Below are positions 1-5,330 of a stretch of 7,717 bases of DNA, piece by piece. The translations under genes were made by a program, and so were the position numbers. The stretch lies in the NCBI GenBank assembly GCA_002772115.1, contig PCRW01000050.1, positions 1 through 7,717 on the forward strand. The letters run 5' to 3'. Numbering within the stretch: the stretch's first letter is position 1; every line of letters starts with the position of its first letter. The notes under the pieces were generated by a model. That model saw nothing but the letters and a program-made list of their open reading frames with translations, made no database searches and was not told where the DNA came from. Origin of the DNA: Candidatus Moranbacteria bacterium CG23_combo_of_CG06-09_8_20_14_all_35_22 (lineage in GTDB: Bacteria; Patescibacteriota; Minisyncoccia; Moranbacterales; UBA2206).

Positions 1-63
1 TTGATGTTGAACATATTATTTGGTTGTATTTTTATTTTTTAACTCTGTCTAAATTTTAACATA

Positions 64-80
64 GTTGCTTAAAAAGCAAC
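64..80. repeat. Short inverted repeat, 7-bp arms
   Basis: GTTGCTT and AAGCAAC are perfect complements separated by AAA. Neither strand has a clean T-run directly after the stem, so it is not a convincing terminator. It lies just beyond the terminator of the small-gene operon. The rest of the first 105 bases shows no gene. Confidence 0.4.
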
Positions 81-105
81 AGGTCTATTATATCAAGAAA
101 ATTAG

Positions 106-146
106 TAAAAATAAAGGGCGGAATATCATAGAGATGATAACCGCCC
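106..146 (-). terminator. Intrinsic terminator of the peptidase/small-protein operon
   Basis: Read on the minus strand, GGGCGG pairs with CCGCCC. An inner ATCAT/ATGAT stem follows across a small internal loop (TT opposite ATT), closed by a CTCT loop. The stem is followed at once by TTTATTTTT. It begins 25 bases past the stop of the 81-aa gene and fits a Rho-independent terminator for the leftward operon. On the plus strand the stem is followed by A residues, so it works in one direction only. Confidence 0.85.
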
Positions 147-170
147 CAAAAAAGAACTAGGTAGAAAAAT

Positions 171-416
171 TTACATTTCCATAAAAATACTGGGGCAGGA
201 TTTTTTTATTTTTCTTATATTTTCCATCGCCACCGTATCCTTAGATGTTTGCATTATTGCCAGTTCATTCCAAAACTCCGTTTGATGTTCTCCTTTTGTC
301 AAAACAAGCCCTTCCAATTTTCTGATTTTTTTAACATCACCTGCTGTGATTGCGGAAATAATTATCTCGCAAATGGATTGATCACGTTTTTTACAATCTA
401 CTACAATAATTGCCAT
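171..416 (-). CDS. Hypothetical protein, 81 aa
   Basis: I do not recognise this family. The protein is soluble-looking and mixed in charge, with a hydrophobic beta-like start (MAIIVVDCKK), a probable helix over residues 15-25, a Lys-rich stretch at 29-33, and another basic stretch near residues 67-72. It has two cysteines early (Cys8, Cys16) and one late (Cys74), with no zinc motif and no signal peptide. It is probably a real gene: the ATG is preceded by AAGGAGA at about 8-9 bases, one of the best ribosome-binding sites in the window, and a strong terminator follows the TAA stop. It is the last gene of a leftward group headed by the S66 peptidase, 87 bases after the 68-aa gene. A hairpin in that gap may partly separate the two. 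The function is unknown. Confidence 0.65.
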   Translation of the reverse strand: MAIIVVDCKKRDQSICEIIISAITAGDVKKIRKLEGLVLTKGEHQTEFWNELAIMQTSKDTVAMENIRKIKKSCPSIFMEM

Positions 417-470
417 GGGAAAAATCTCCTTCTTTAAGGTGCATGTTCTTTGTTTTAAAAAACCGTTTTA

Positions 471-493
471 GAGAGCCGAGCGTTGCGACTCCC
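471..493 (-). other. Intercistronic stem-loop, possible weak or partial terminator
   Basis: On the minus strand GGGAGTCG pairs with CGGCTCTC (8 bp including two G-U pairs) around a 7-base loop. The T-run (GGTTTTTT) comes only about 8 bases later, which is far for an efficient intrinsic terminator. It lies between the 68-aa and 81-aa genes and could be an attenuating terminator, an mRNA-stabilising or processing hairpin, or chance. Confidence 0.35.
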
Positions 494-503
494 CGCCAAA
501 AAA

Positions 504-710
504 CTAACTTTCGCGGAATAATTCTGGAACATTTGCCCAAATAAAACTTGCGACATAATTGTTTAATTGTTTATACTCTTCCCAGAAAAAATCCGCAACC
601 GAGTTATCATTTTTTATTAAATCAACAAGAAAATCTATCACGATTTTCTTTTTTTCTAGGTCTGTAATTCTTATCGCCTGAATTAACGGCCCCGTTATTG
701 ATTTATACAT
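504..710 (-). CDS. Hypothetical protein, 68 aa
   Basis: I do not recognise this family. The start is placed at an ATG preceded by AAAGGAG with a 5-base spacer. An in-frame TTG five codons upstream would put this ribosome-binding site inside the gene, so it is rejected. The protein looks all-alpha: a probable helix at 18-34 rich in Lys, Ile and Asp, an acidic/aromatic segment at 40-47 (FFWEEYKQ), and a second aromatic segment at 56-60 containing Trp58. It has no signal peptide, membrane segment or cysteine. It begins 32 bases after the peptidase stop with no obvious promoter between, so the two are probably co-transcribed. It could be an accessory to the peptidase, but nothing in the sequence shows that. 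It ends in TAG. Confidence 0.6.
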   Translation of the reverse strand: MYKSITGPLIQAIRITDLEKKKIVIDFLVDLIKNDNSVADFFWEEYKQLNNYVASFIWANVPELFRES

Positions 711-742
711 ATATACTCCTTTCAAAAATACTCAATGAGTTT

Positions 743-1729
743 TTAATGTTCAATAATTTCCAGTTTTATCTTCCCGTCTTTCACCGACAATTTTGCCCTT
801 CCACCAATTGGAAAAGTTATCATTGATTGGGTATGCCCGAAATCAGCATTTATAATAATTGAAAAGCTATCCAGTTCTTTTTTAGTTTTAATTATTTTTA
901 TCAATTTATCATTATTAATTTCACTCGCCCTTTGAAAACGCCCAAAAACAATTCCGCGCACCTTGTCAAAATTTGGCAAATGCAAAAGTGATTGCAGATT
1001 TCGATCAAAAGTGACGGCGTTAGATTCATAATCATTTTCTATAAACAAAATTGAATTTGAAATATCGGGAAAATATTGCGTTCCTTGAAGCAAATTAAGC
1101 GTACAGAGATTACCACCCAATAATGTGCCTTCAACTTCGCCTTCATTGACAATTAAAGGACCTTTGTTTTTGAAAAGAGTTCGATTCTTTTGATCAAGAT
1201 AATATTTATCATCGCTCCATTTTTGAGATGGCTTAATTTCAAAAGGCTTTTTCGAAAATAAACATTTTTCAAAATATTCTAAAGTATAATCAAAACCTTT
1301 TTTTTCGCTAAAATTAGCATAAGCTGGTCCGGAATAATTTACCAAGCCTGTTTTGGCAAAAATAGCATTGCCCAAGGCCGTAATATCAGAAAATCCACAA
1401 AAAATCTTAGGATTATTTTTAATCAAATTCCAATCAATATATTTCAAAAGCTGATTACTATTAAATCCACCGATCACACAAAGAACGACTTTGACTTTCG
1501 GATTGCGAAAAGCCTCATGCAAATCTTCAATTCTCGATTCGATGCTAGAAGAATTAAAATCATCAATTTCCTCTACATGTTTTCCAAAAATCAATTTTAA
1601 TCCCATCTTTTGAAATCGTTGATTGGAAATTTCCCGGTTTTCCTGCGAAATAATCCCCAGCGAAGAAGCCGGCGCTATAACTTGCACAGTGTCCCCTTTT
1701 TTCAATTTTTTCGGAAAAATTTTGTTCAT
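743..1729 (-). CDS. Peptidase S66 family serine carboxypeptidase, MccF/LD-carboxypeptidase-like
   Basis: This is an S66 serine peptidase of 328 aa. Family members either trim the L,D-bond of peptidoglycan tetrapeptides (LdcA) or cleave microcin C-type aminoacyl-nucleotides (MccF). The probable catalytic triad is Ser114 in CGFSDIT, Glu231 in LFIEN, and His299 in DFGHT. The Gly-Gly at 87-88 lies in IGGFNSNQLL, which resembles MccF-type enzymes more than the RGGYG-type motif of LdcA. The Ser-Glu interval of 117 residues is also nearer to MccF than to LdcA, whose reported triads I recall from memory. A GGN turn at 205-207 and the FPIGG segment after the histidine are typical of the family. There is no signal peptide, so it is probably cytoplasmic and may act in wall recycling or detoxification. 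The ATG has only a weak AAGG site 10 bases upstream. It heads a leftward operon with two small unknown genes and is divergent from proS. The family is secure; the substrate is not. Confidence 0.9.
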   Translation of the reverse strand: MNKIFPKKLKKGDTVQVIAPASSLGIISQENREISNQRFQKMGLKLIFGKHVEEIDDFNSSSIESRIEDLHEAFRNPKVKVVLCVIGGFNSNQLLKYIDWNLIKNNPKIFCGFSDITALGNAIFAKTGLVNYSGPAYANFSEKKGFDYTLEYFEKCLFSKKPFEIKPSQKWSDDKYYLDQKNRTLFKNKGPLIVNEGEVEGTLLGGNLCTLNLLQGTQYFPDISNSILFIENDYESNAVTFDRNLQSLLHLPNFDKVRGIVFGRFQRASEINNDKLIKIIKTKKELDSFSIIINADFGHTQSMITFPIGGRAKLSVKDGKIKLEIIEH

Positions 1730-1754
1730 AAAATTACAACCTTATTTCCTACTA

Positions 1755-1783
1755 AATCTAGCATAATGCAGGAATAATTTCAA
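1755..1783 (-). promoter_or_regulatory. Promoter of the S66 peptidase operon
   Basis: On the minus strand a TTGAAA -35 box (1783-1778) and a TAGATT -10 box (1760-1755) are 17 bp apart. A TG dinucleotide sits one base before the -10 box (TGCTAGATT), giving an extended -10. The predicted start is near 1748, leaving a leader of about 19 bases. It is back to back with the proS promoter in the same 102-bp gap. Confidence 0.55.
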
Positions 1784-1796
1784 ATTTTATAATCCT

Positions 1797-1825
1797 TTGA
1801 CATAAACCCTAATTTTTAATATTAT
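1797..1825 (+). promoter_or_regulatory. proS promoter giving a probable leaderless mRNA
   Basis: A perfect TTGACA -35 box (1797-1802), a 17-bp spacer and TATTAT (1820-1825, five of six matches) form a near-consensus sigma-70-type promoter. Counting seven bases from the end of the -10 box places transcription start at 1832, the A of the proS ATG. No Shine-Dalgarno sequence lies between promoter and start codon, in agreement with a leaderless transcript. Confidence 0.75.
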
Positions 1826-1831
1826 ACTCAT

Positions 1832-3064
1832 ATGCGACAATCACAACTTTTTACTAAAACTCAAAAAAATGCTCCGAAGGATGAAGTGAGCCTAAATGCG
1901 CAACTTCTTATTCGCGGTGGATTCGTGGATAAACTTTCCGCTGGCATATATACGCTTCTTCCGCTTGGCTTGCGTGTTATCAAAAAGATAGAAAATATTA
2001 TTCGAGAAGAAATTAATTCTATCGGCGGACAAGAAATTTTTATGCCCTCGCTTCATCCCAAAGAAAATTGGGAAATAACCAACCGTTGGAAAAGTTTAGA
2101 TGAAGATATGTATAAAACTAAAGATAGTAGTGACAAAGAATTTGTCCTTGCTCCGACACATGAAGAAGTTATCATTCCTCTCGCTAAAAAATTCATCAAC
2201 TCCTACAAAGATCTGCCGTTTTCAGCCTATCAATTTCAGAATAAATTTCGAAAAGAAAAAAGAGCCAAGTCTGGAATCCTTCGCGGACGCGAATTTATAA
2301 TGAAAGATCTTTATTCTTTTCACCTTACCGAAGAAGATTTGAATAGCTACTACGAGAAAGTCGACAAAGCTTATTTGAAAATTTTTGAACGCGCCGGCAT
2401 TGGAGAAAAAACATACAAAACTTTTGCCTCCGGTGGAACATTTTCAAAATATTCGCATGAATATCAAACACTGACTCAAGCTGGCGAAGATGTTATTTAT
2501 ATTTGCGAAAAATGCCATACCGCCGTTAATAAGGAAATCATAGCTGATGTTGAAAATAAATGTCCGGAATGTGGAGAAAAATTAAGTAAAACAGAAAAAG
2601 CAGTTGAGGTGGGAAATATTTTTAAAAACAAAGACAAATATACTCTTCCATTTAAAGTCACTGCTAAAAACGAAAAAGGTGAAGATATTTTGCTTCTAAC
2701 TGGTTGCTATGGAATAGGACTTCAAAGATTAATGGGAACGATTGTCGAAGTCTTCAACGACGAAAAAGGCATCGTCTGGCCGGAAGCAGTGGCACCATTC
2801 AAAGTTCATTTGATTAGTCTTTCTCAAAATGAAGAAGCGCAAAAGATTTATGATGATTTAGAAAAAAACAATATCGAAGTTTTGTTTGACGACCGCGAAA
2901 TTTCCGCCGGAGAAAAATTCGCTGATTCTGATTTAATCGGCATTCCCTACCGCATCGTTATCAGCAAAAAATCCTTGGAAAACGGTGGAGCAGAAATCAA
3001 GAAACGAAACGAGAAAGAAAGTCGGATTATAAAAATAGAAGATATTACTAGGAAGTTAAAATAA
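1832..3064 (+). CDS. proS: Prolyl-tRNA synthetase, short form without the editing insertion
   Basis: This class II synthetase charges tRNA-Pro with proline in the cytoplasm. Motif 1 covers about residues 37-80, and the proline-binding TxE loop is in APTHEEV at 107-113. Motif 2 has Arg140, Glu142 and the GREFIMKD-YSF block at 152-163. Motif 3 is GCYGIGLQRLMG at 291-302 with Arg299. An anticodon-binding domain runs from about 322 to 410 and carries the DDREISAGEKFADSDLIGIP signature. The protein has 410 aa, against roughly 570 for E. coli-type enzymes. The ~180-residue INS domain that edits mischarged Ala-tRNA-Pro is absent. In its place is a small probable zinc ribbon with Cys225-x2-Cys228 and Cys244-x2-Cys247. 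The ATG is fixed by the N-terminal family pattern and by the promoter directly before it. The gene is monocistronic, with its own terminator. Confidence 0.97.
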   Translation: MRQSQLFTKTQKNAPKDEVSLNAQLLIRGGFVDKLSAGIYTLLPLGLRVIKKIENIIREEINSIGGQEIFMPSLHPKENWEITNRWKSLDEDMYKTKDSSDKEFVLAPTHEEVIIPLAKKFINSYKDLPFSAYQFQNKFRKEKRAKSGILRGREFIMKDLYSFHLTEEDLNSYYEKVDKAYLKIFERAGIGEKTYKTFASGGTFSKYSHEYQTLTQAGEDVIYICEKCHTAVNKEIIADVENKCPECGEKLSKTEKAVEVGNIFKNKDKYTLPFKVTAKNEKGEDILLLTGCYGIGLQRLMGTIVEVFNDEKGIVWPEAVAPFKVHLISLSQNEEAQKIYDDLEKNNIEVLFDDREISAGEKFADSDLIGIPYRIVISKKSLENGGAEIKKRNEKESRIIKIEDITRKLK

Positions 3065-3076
3065 AAAAGACAGATA

Positions 3077-3108
3077 AAAAAACAGGCTCTTGAGGTCTGT
3101 TTTTTTAT
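3077..3108 (+). terminator. Intrinsic terminator of proS
   Basis: ACAGGCT pairs with GGTCTGT (7 bp with two G-U pairs) around a CTTGA loop. The stem is flanked by an A-run before and a seven-T run after, so it can extend by A-T pairs. It begins just after the proS TAA. The wobble pairs become mismatches on the other strand, so it should serve proS rather than the convergent ABC gene. Confidence 0.85.
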
Positions 3109-3136
3109 TTGATTTTTTTTCACTACCATATATAGG
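3109..3136 (+). promoter_or_regulatory. Weak candidate promoter in the convergent gap
   Basis: TTGATT (3109-3114) and TATAGG (3131-3136) are separated by 16 bp; each matches four of six consensus bases. On its own this is weak evidence in A/T-rich DNA. It is listed because a perfect 9-bp inverted repeat is centred on the -10 box. A start near 3143 would give a transcript with no credible reading frame. Confidence 0.25.
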
Positions 3137-3148
3137 CGAATGGTAGTG
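3121..3148. repeat. Perfect 9-bp inverted repeat, operator-like
   Basis: CACTACCAT and ATGGTAGTG are perfect complements separated by 10 bases. The half-site centres are 19 bp apart, about two helical turns, as expected for a dimeric DNA-binding protein. Neither strand has a T-run after the stem, so it is not an intrinsic terminator. It could be an operator, an RNA hairpin, or a relic of a mobile element end. Confidence 0.6.
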
Positions 3149-3176
3149 ACATAGTTAAGCTGTTTGAAACTTCACT

Positions 3177-3225
3177 AAAGTTGAGCTTTTTGAAAAGTTT
3201 AGACTTCACCCCAAAGCTCAACTTT
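3177..3225. repeat. Perfect 13-bp inverted repeat
   Basis: AAAGTTGAGCTTT (3177-3189) and AAAGCTCAACTTT (3213-3225) are perfect complements around a 23-base loop. AAGTTT inside the loop (3195-3200) can also pair with AAACTT at 3167-3172, which gives an interlocking, pseudoknot-type or mutually exclusive arrangement. ACTTCAC occurs twice as a direct repeat (3169-3175 and 3203-3209). No gene covers this stretch. Confidence 0.6.
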
Positions 3226-3386
3226 TCTGCAATCCTTTTTGAATTTTTTTACATTTTTTTCCACCCCATAAAATAAGAAATTATAAATTGAGATTTTATC
3301 GCGTTAAGAATTTACTCATGACTGGCCTAAGGGGAGTTAGTAAATTTAGCGAGAAAATCGAAAATTTATTTCTTTATTTTATTTGG

Positions 3387-3456
3387 GTGGCCTTTTTCCC
3401 TGCCTCGCCGGCAGGCGGGTTTTTTGCCACTTTTCTTTTAAGAAAAGAAAAATGGC
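3387..3456 (+). repeat. GC-rich palindrome followed by an A/T-rich hairpin, possible dispersed element
   Basis: The stretch contains nested palindromes. GTGGC (3387-3391) and GCCAC (3426-3430) enclose a GC-rich hairpin. Immediately after, GCCA, then TTTTCTTTT, pairs with AAAAGAAAA, then TGGC (3426-3456; 13 pairs, one C/A mismatch, 3-base loop). The GC-rich core stands out against the A/T-rich surroundings. Similar GC-rich palindromes recur in many CPR genomes as far as I recall, so a dispersed intergenic repeat is plausible but unproven from one copy. Confidence 0.45.
3398..3425 (+). terminator. GC-rich terminator-like hairpin, plus strand
   Basis: CCC, a bulged T, then GCCT pair with AGGC and GGG around the loop CGCCGGC. 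The stem is followed directly by six T residues. This is a good intrinsic terminator for plus-strand transcription, but proS already has one 290 bases earlier. It may back that one up or end a separate short transcript. Confidence 0.55.
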
Positions 3457-3493
3457 GAAGAGCAATTTTTTTCAAAAAAACAAAGCCACCGAG

Positions 3494-5266
3494 CTACTCC
3501 ACATCCCCCATTTTTTGCAAATTAATAAGCTTTTGATATAATCCTCCTTCGGATCTCACAAGTTCAAAATGGCTACCTTCTTCCACCACTTTGCCATTTT
3601 CCAAAACAATAATTTTGTCCGCTTTTTTGATCGTACTTAAACGATGCGCGATAATAATCACTGTACGATTTTTTCGAATTTTTTCCATTGCTTCCTGAAT
3701 CAATTTTTCTGAATAGGAATCTAGACTTGAAGTGGCTTCGTCAAAAATCAAAATTCGCGGGTTAGCTAAAATAGAGCGTGCAATTCCCAAGCGCTGTCTT
3801 TGCCCGCCGGAAAGTTTTATCCCTCTTTCTCCTACAATTGTATTATAACCATCTTTCAAATTACTGATAAATTCTTCCGCATTAGCAATACGCGCCACCG
3901 CTTTGATTTCAGCCAAACTAGCATTAGGCTTAGCGTAAGCGATATTTTCTTTGATAGTTGAATTGAAAATCTCCACTTCTTGTGCCACAATCGCGATAAA
4001 TTTGCGAAAAGCATACAGGTCATACTCTTTCAAATTTTTTCCATCCAGTAGAATTTCTCCTTTGGCTGGATCGTAATGACGATATATCATTCGCGCCACG
4101 GTTGTTTTTCCTCCACCTGACGGTCCGACCAGTGCTGTCACGCCACCTGAACAAATTGCGAGATTTACACCATTCAATGCTTTGAATAAACTGTCTTTAT
4201 AAATAAAATCGACATTTCTAAACTCAATAGCTCCCTCAATATTTTTCGGTTTAAATCCTTTGGATAAATTTTTAATTTCCGATTCTTCCAGTGACAACTC
4301 ATAAAGTCTTTCCACTGCTTCCGCTGATTCCATGATTCGATCATATAGCCGAGAAATTCTAAATAGTGAAACCAGAGCTTTTTCCGAAATAGTGTAGACA
4401 AAAACCAAACTTCCCACTGTGATTTGCCCTTTGATTACTAAATAAATTCCAAATAGCAAAACAAACCCGCGTCCCAAATCAATCACCAAGTTTCTGACCA
4501 CATCATACTTCAATAGCCATCTAAATTCTTCCGTAGCATTATTTTTCACATTTTGCGTAGCAAGAAAAAATTGTCGATATTCTCGCAATTCCTGCACGAA
4601 TGATTTGACCGTATTGATATTTATGATTGATTGCGTCATCAAGCCGCCAGCTATTTCTTGATTGTCAAATCTTTTCATACGAAAAGGAAAAACCAGTCTA
4701 TTGACTCGGAGCGTCAAGAAAACAAAAGCGGGAACAAAAATCAAGATAATCACTCCAAAAATCCAATTCACCCAAAAAAGTGTGACGGTAGTCAAAATAA
4801 TTTGAAAAATAGTTGGCGCTACTTCCCAGAAAAAATTTCCAAAAAGATTGTCAATTTTGTCCACCCCGCGACTGATTTTTATAATCTTACTGCCGGTGTT
4901 TTCTTTTTCATGATACCCCAAACTCAAAAAAACCATTTTTCGATGAGCGTTATTAGAAAGATAAGTCACGGCATCAAAAAGAACAGCCAGAATCTTCCGA
5001 TCAGTAAAATAATCTACAATAGAAATTATCTGATTAATAAGAAACATCACCACAATAAGCACTAAAATAATATCAATTTCCGCTACATTAAAAGCAGTAA
5101 TTTTGTCGATAATTACTTTCAAAAGATATGGGCCAATCAAACGGACAGCTTCCAACGACAATATCAAAACCAGCACAATTTTTATCTGATGCTGGCTAGG
5201 TTCAAGAAGCTTCCAGATTTTTACCCAAAAACTCCTAATATCAAATTTTTTCTCTTCTTTTTCCAT
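3494..5266 (-). CDS. ABC exporter half-transporter, permease fused to ATPase
   Basis: This is an MsbA/LmrA-type ABC exporter half that should work as a homodimer in the membrane, moving a lipid, peptide or drug outward on ATP hydrolysis. The substrate cannot be read from sequence. With the ATG chosen here the protein has 590 aa. Six hydrophobic segments fall within about residues 27-300, grouped near 29-50, 64-85, 148-188 and 260-298. The ATPase domain spans about 346-580: A-loop Tyr356, Walker A GPSGGGKTT (381-389, Lys387), Q-loop Gln429, signature LSGGQ (485-489), Walker B ILIFDE (505-510, catalytic Glu510), D-loop SSLD, switch His541. All key residues are intact. An upstream in-frame TTG is rejected because it falls within the promoter. 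No Shine-Dalgarno sequence precedes the ATG; a small hairpin does. It follows the DUF5706-like gene by 64 bases and converges on proS. No strong terminator follows it. Confidence 0.95.
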   Translation of the reverse strand: MEKEEKKFDIRSFWVKIWKLLEPSQHQIKIVLVLILSLEAVRLIGPYLLKVIIDKITAFNVAEIDIILVLIVVMFLINQIISIVDYFTDRKILAVLFDAVTYLSNNAHRKMVFLSLGYHEKENTGSKIIKISRGVDKIDNLFGNFFWEVAPTIFQIILTTVTLFWVNWIFGVIILIFVPAFVFLTLRVNRLVFPFRMKRFDNQEIAGGLMTQSIININTVKSFVQELREYRQFFLATQNVKNNATEEFRWLLKYDVVRNLVIDLGRGFVLLFGIYLVIKGQITVGSLVFVYTISEKALVSLFRISRLYDRIMESAEAVERLYELSLEESEIKNLSKGFKPKNIEGAIEFRNVDFIYKDSLFKALNGVNLAICSGGVTALVGPSGGGKTTVARMIYRHYDPAKGEILLDGKNLKEYDLYAFRKFIAIVAQEVEIFNSTIKENIAYAKPNASLAEIKAVARIANAEEFISNLKDGYNTIVGERGIKLSGGQRQRLGIARSILANPRILIFDEATSSLDSYSEKLIQEAMEKIRKNRTVIIIAHRLSTIKKADKIIVLENGKVVEEGSHFELVRSEGGLYQKLINLQKMGDVE

Positions 5267-5277
5267 ATAAACGCAAA

Positions 5278-5296
5278 AATGGGCTAAGTTCCCATT
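5278..5296 (-). promoter_or_regulatory. Leader hairpin before the ABC exporter gene
   Basis: On the minus strand AATGGG pairs with CCCATT around AACTTAG. Three more T residues extend the arm's TT to a run of five, and the hairpin ends 11 bases before the ABC start codon. It could be a weak terminator for the upstream membrane-protein gene or a structure affecting ABC translation. The stem also holds the ATG of a three-codon frame (ATG GGA ACT TAG) that begins close to the predicted transcription start. Confidence 0.4.
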
Positions 5297-5299
5297 CTT

Positions 5300-5328
5300 A
5301 TAATATATCAACTGAATAATTTTAACAA
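5300..5328 (-). promoter_or_regulatory. Promoter of the ABC exporter gene
   Basis: On the minus strand TTGTTA (5328-5323) and TATTAT (5305-5300) are 17 bp apart, with four and five of six consensus matches. An overlapping TATAAG at 5302-5297 could also serve as the -10 box. The predicted start is near 5293, about 27 bases before the ATG. The promoter fits exactly in the gap after the DUF5706-like gene. Confidence 0.5.
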
Positions 5329-5330
5329 CT

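Noticed and set aside
711..725. TTG start five codons upstream for the 68-aa protein
   Set aside because: It would place the AAAGGAG ribosome-binding site inside the coding region; the ATG at 710 is correctly spaced from it.
2947..3129. Minus-strand open frame of 60 codons over the end of proS
   Set aside because: It is antisense to the conserved anticodon-binding domain and begins inside it without promoter or ribosome-binding site.
3121..3225. Terminal inverted repeats of an insertion sequence
   Set aside because: There is no transposase or remnant of one, no target-site duplication that I can see, and the repeats are nested hairpins rather than ends of a longer unit.
3288..3536. Plus-strand open frame of 82 codons in the proS/ABC gap
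   Set aside because: It starts at TTG without a ribosome-binding site, runs through two strong hairpins and a terminator, overlaps the 3' end of the ABC gene and has a low-complexity Phe/Lys-rich product.
4631..5065. Plus-strand open frame of 144 codons inside the ABC exporter gene
   Set aside because: It is antisense to the membrane domain of an intact transporter; it has no ribosome-binding site and its composition is reversed from the membrane helices.
5267..5311. TTG start 15 codons upstream for the ABC exporter
   Set aside because: The TTG lies upstream of the -10 box, so it would not be in the transcript from this promoter, and the extra residues are not typical of the family.
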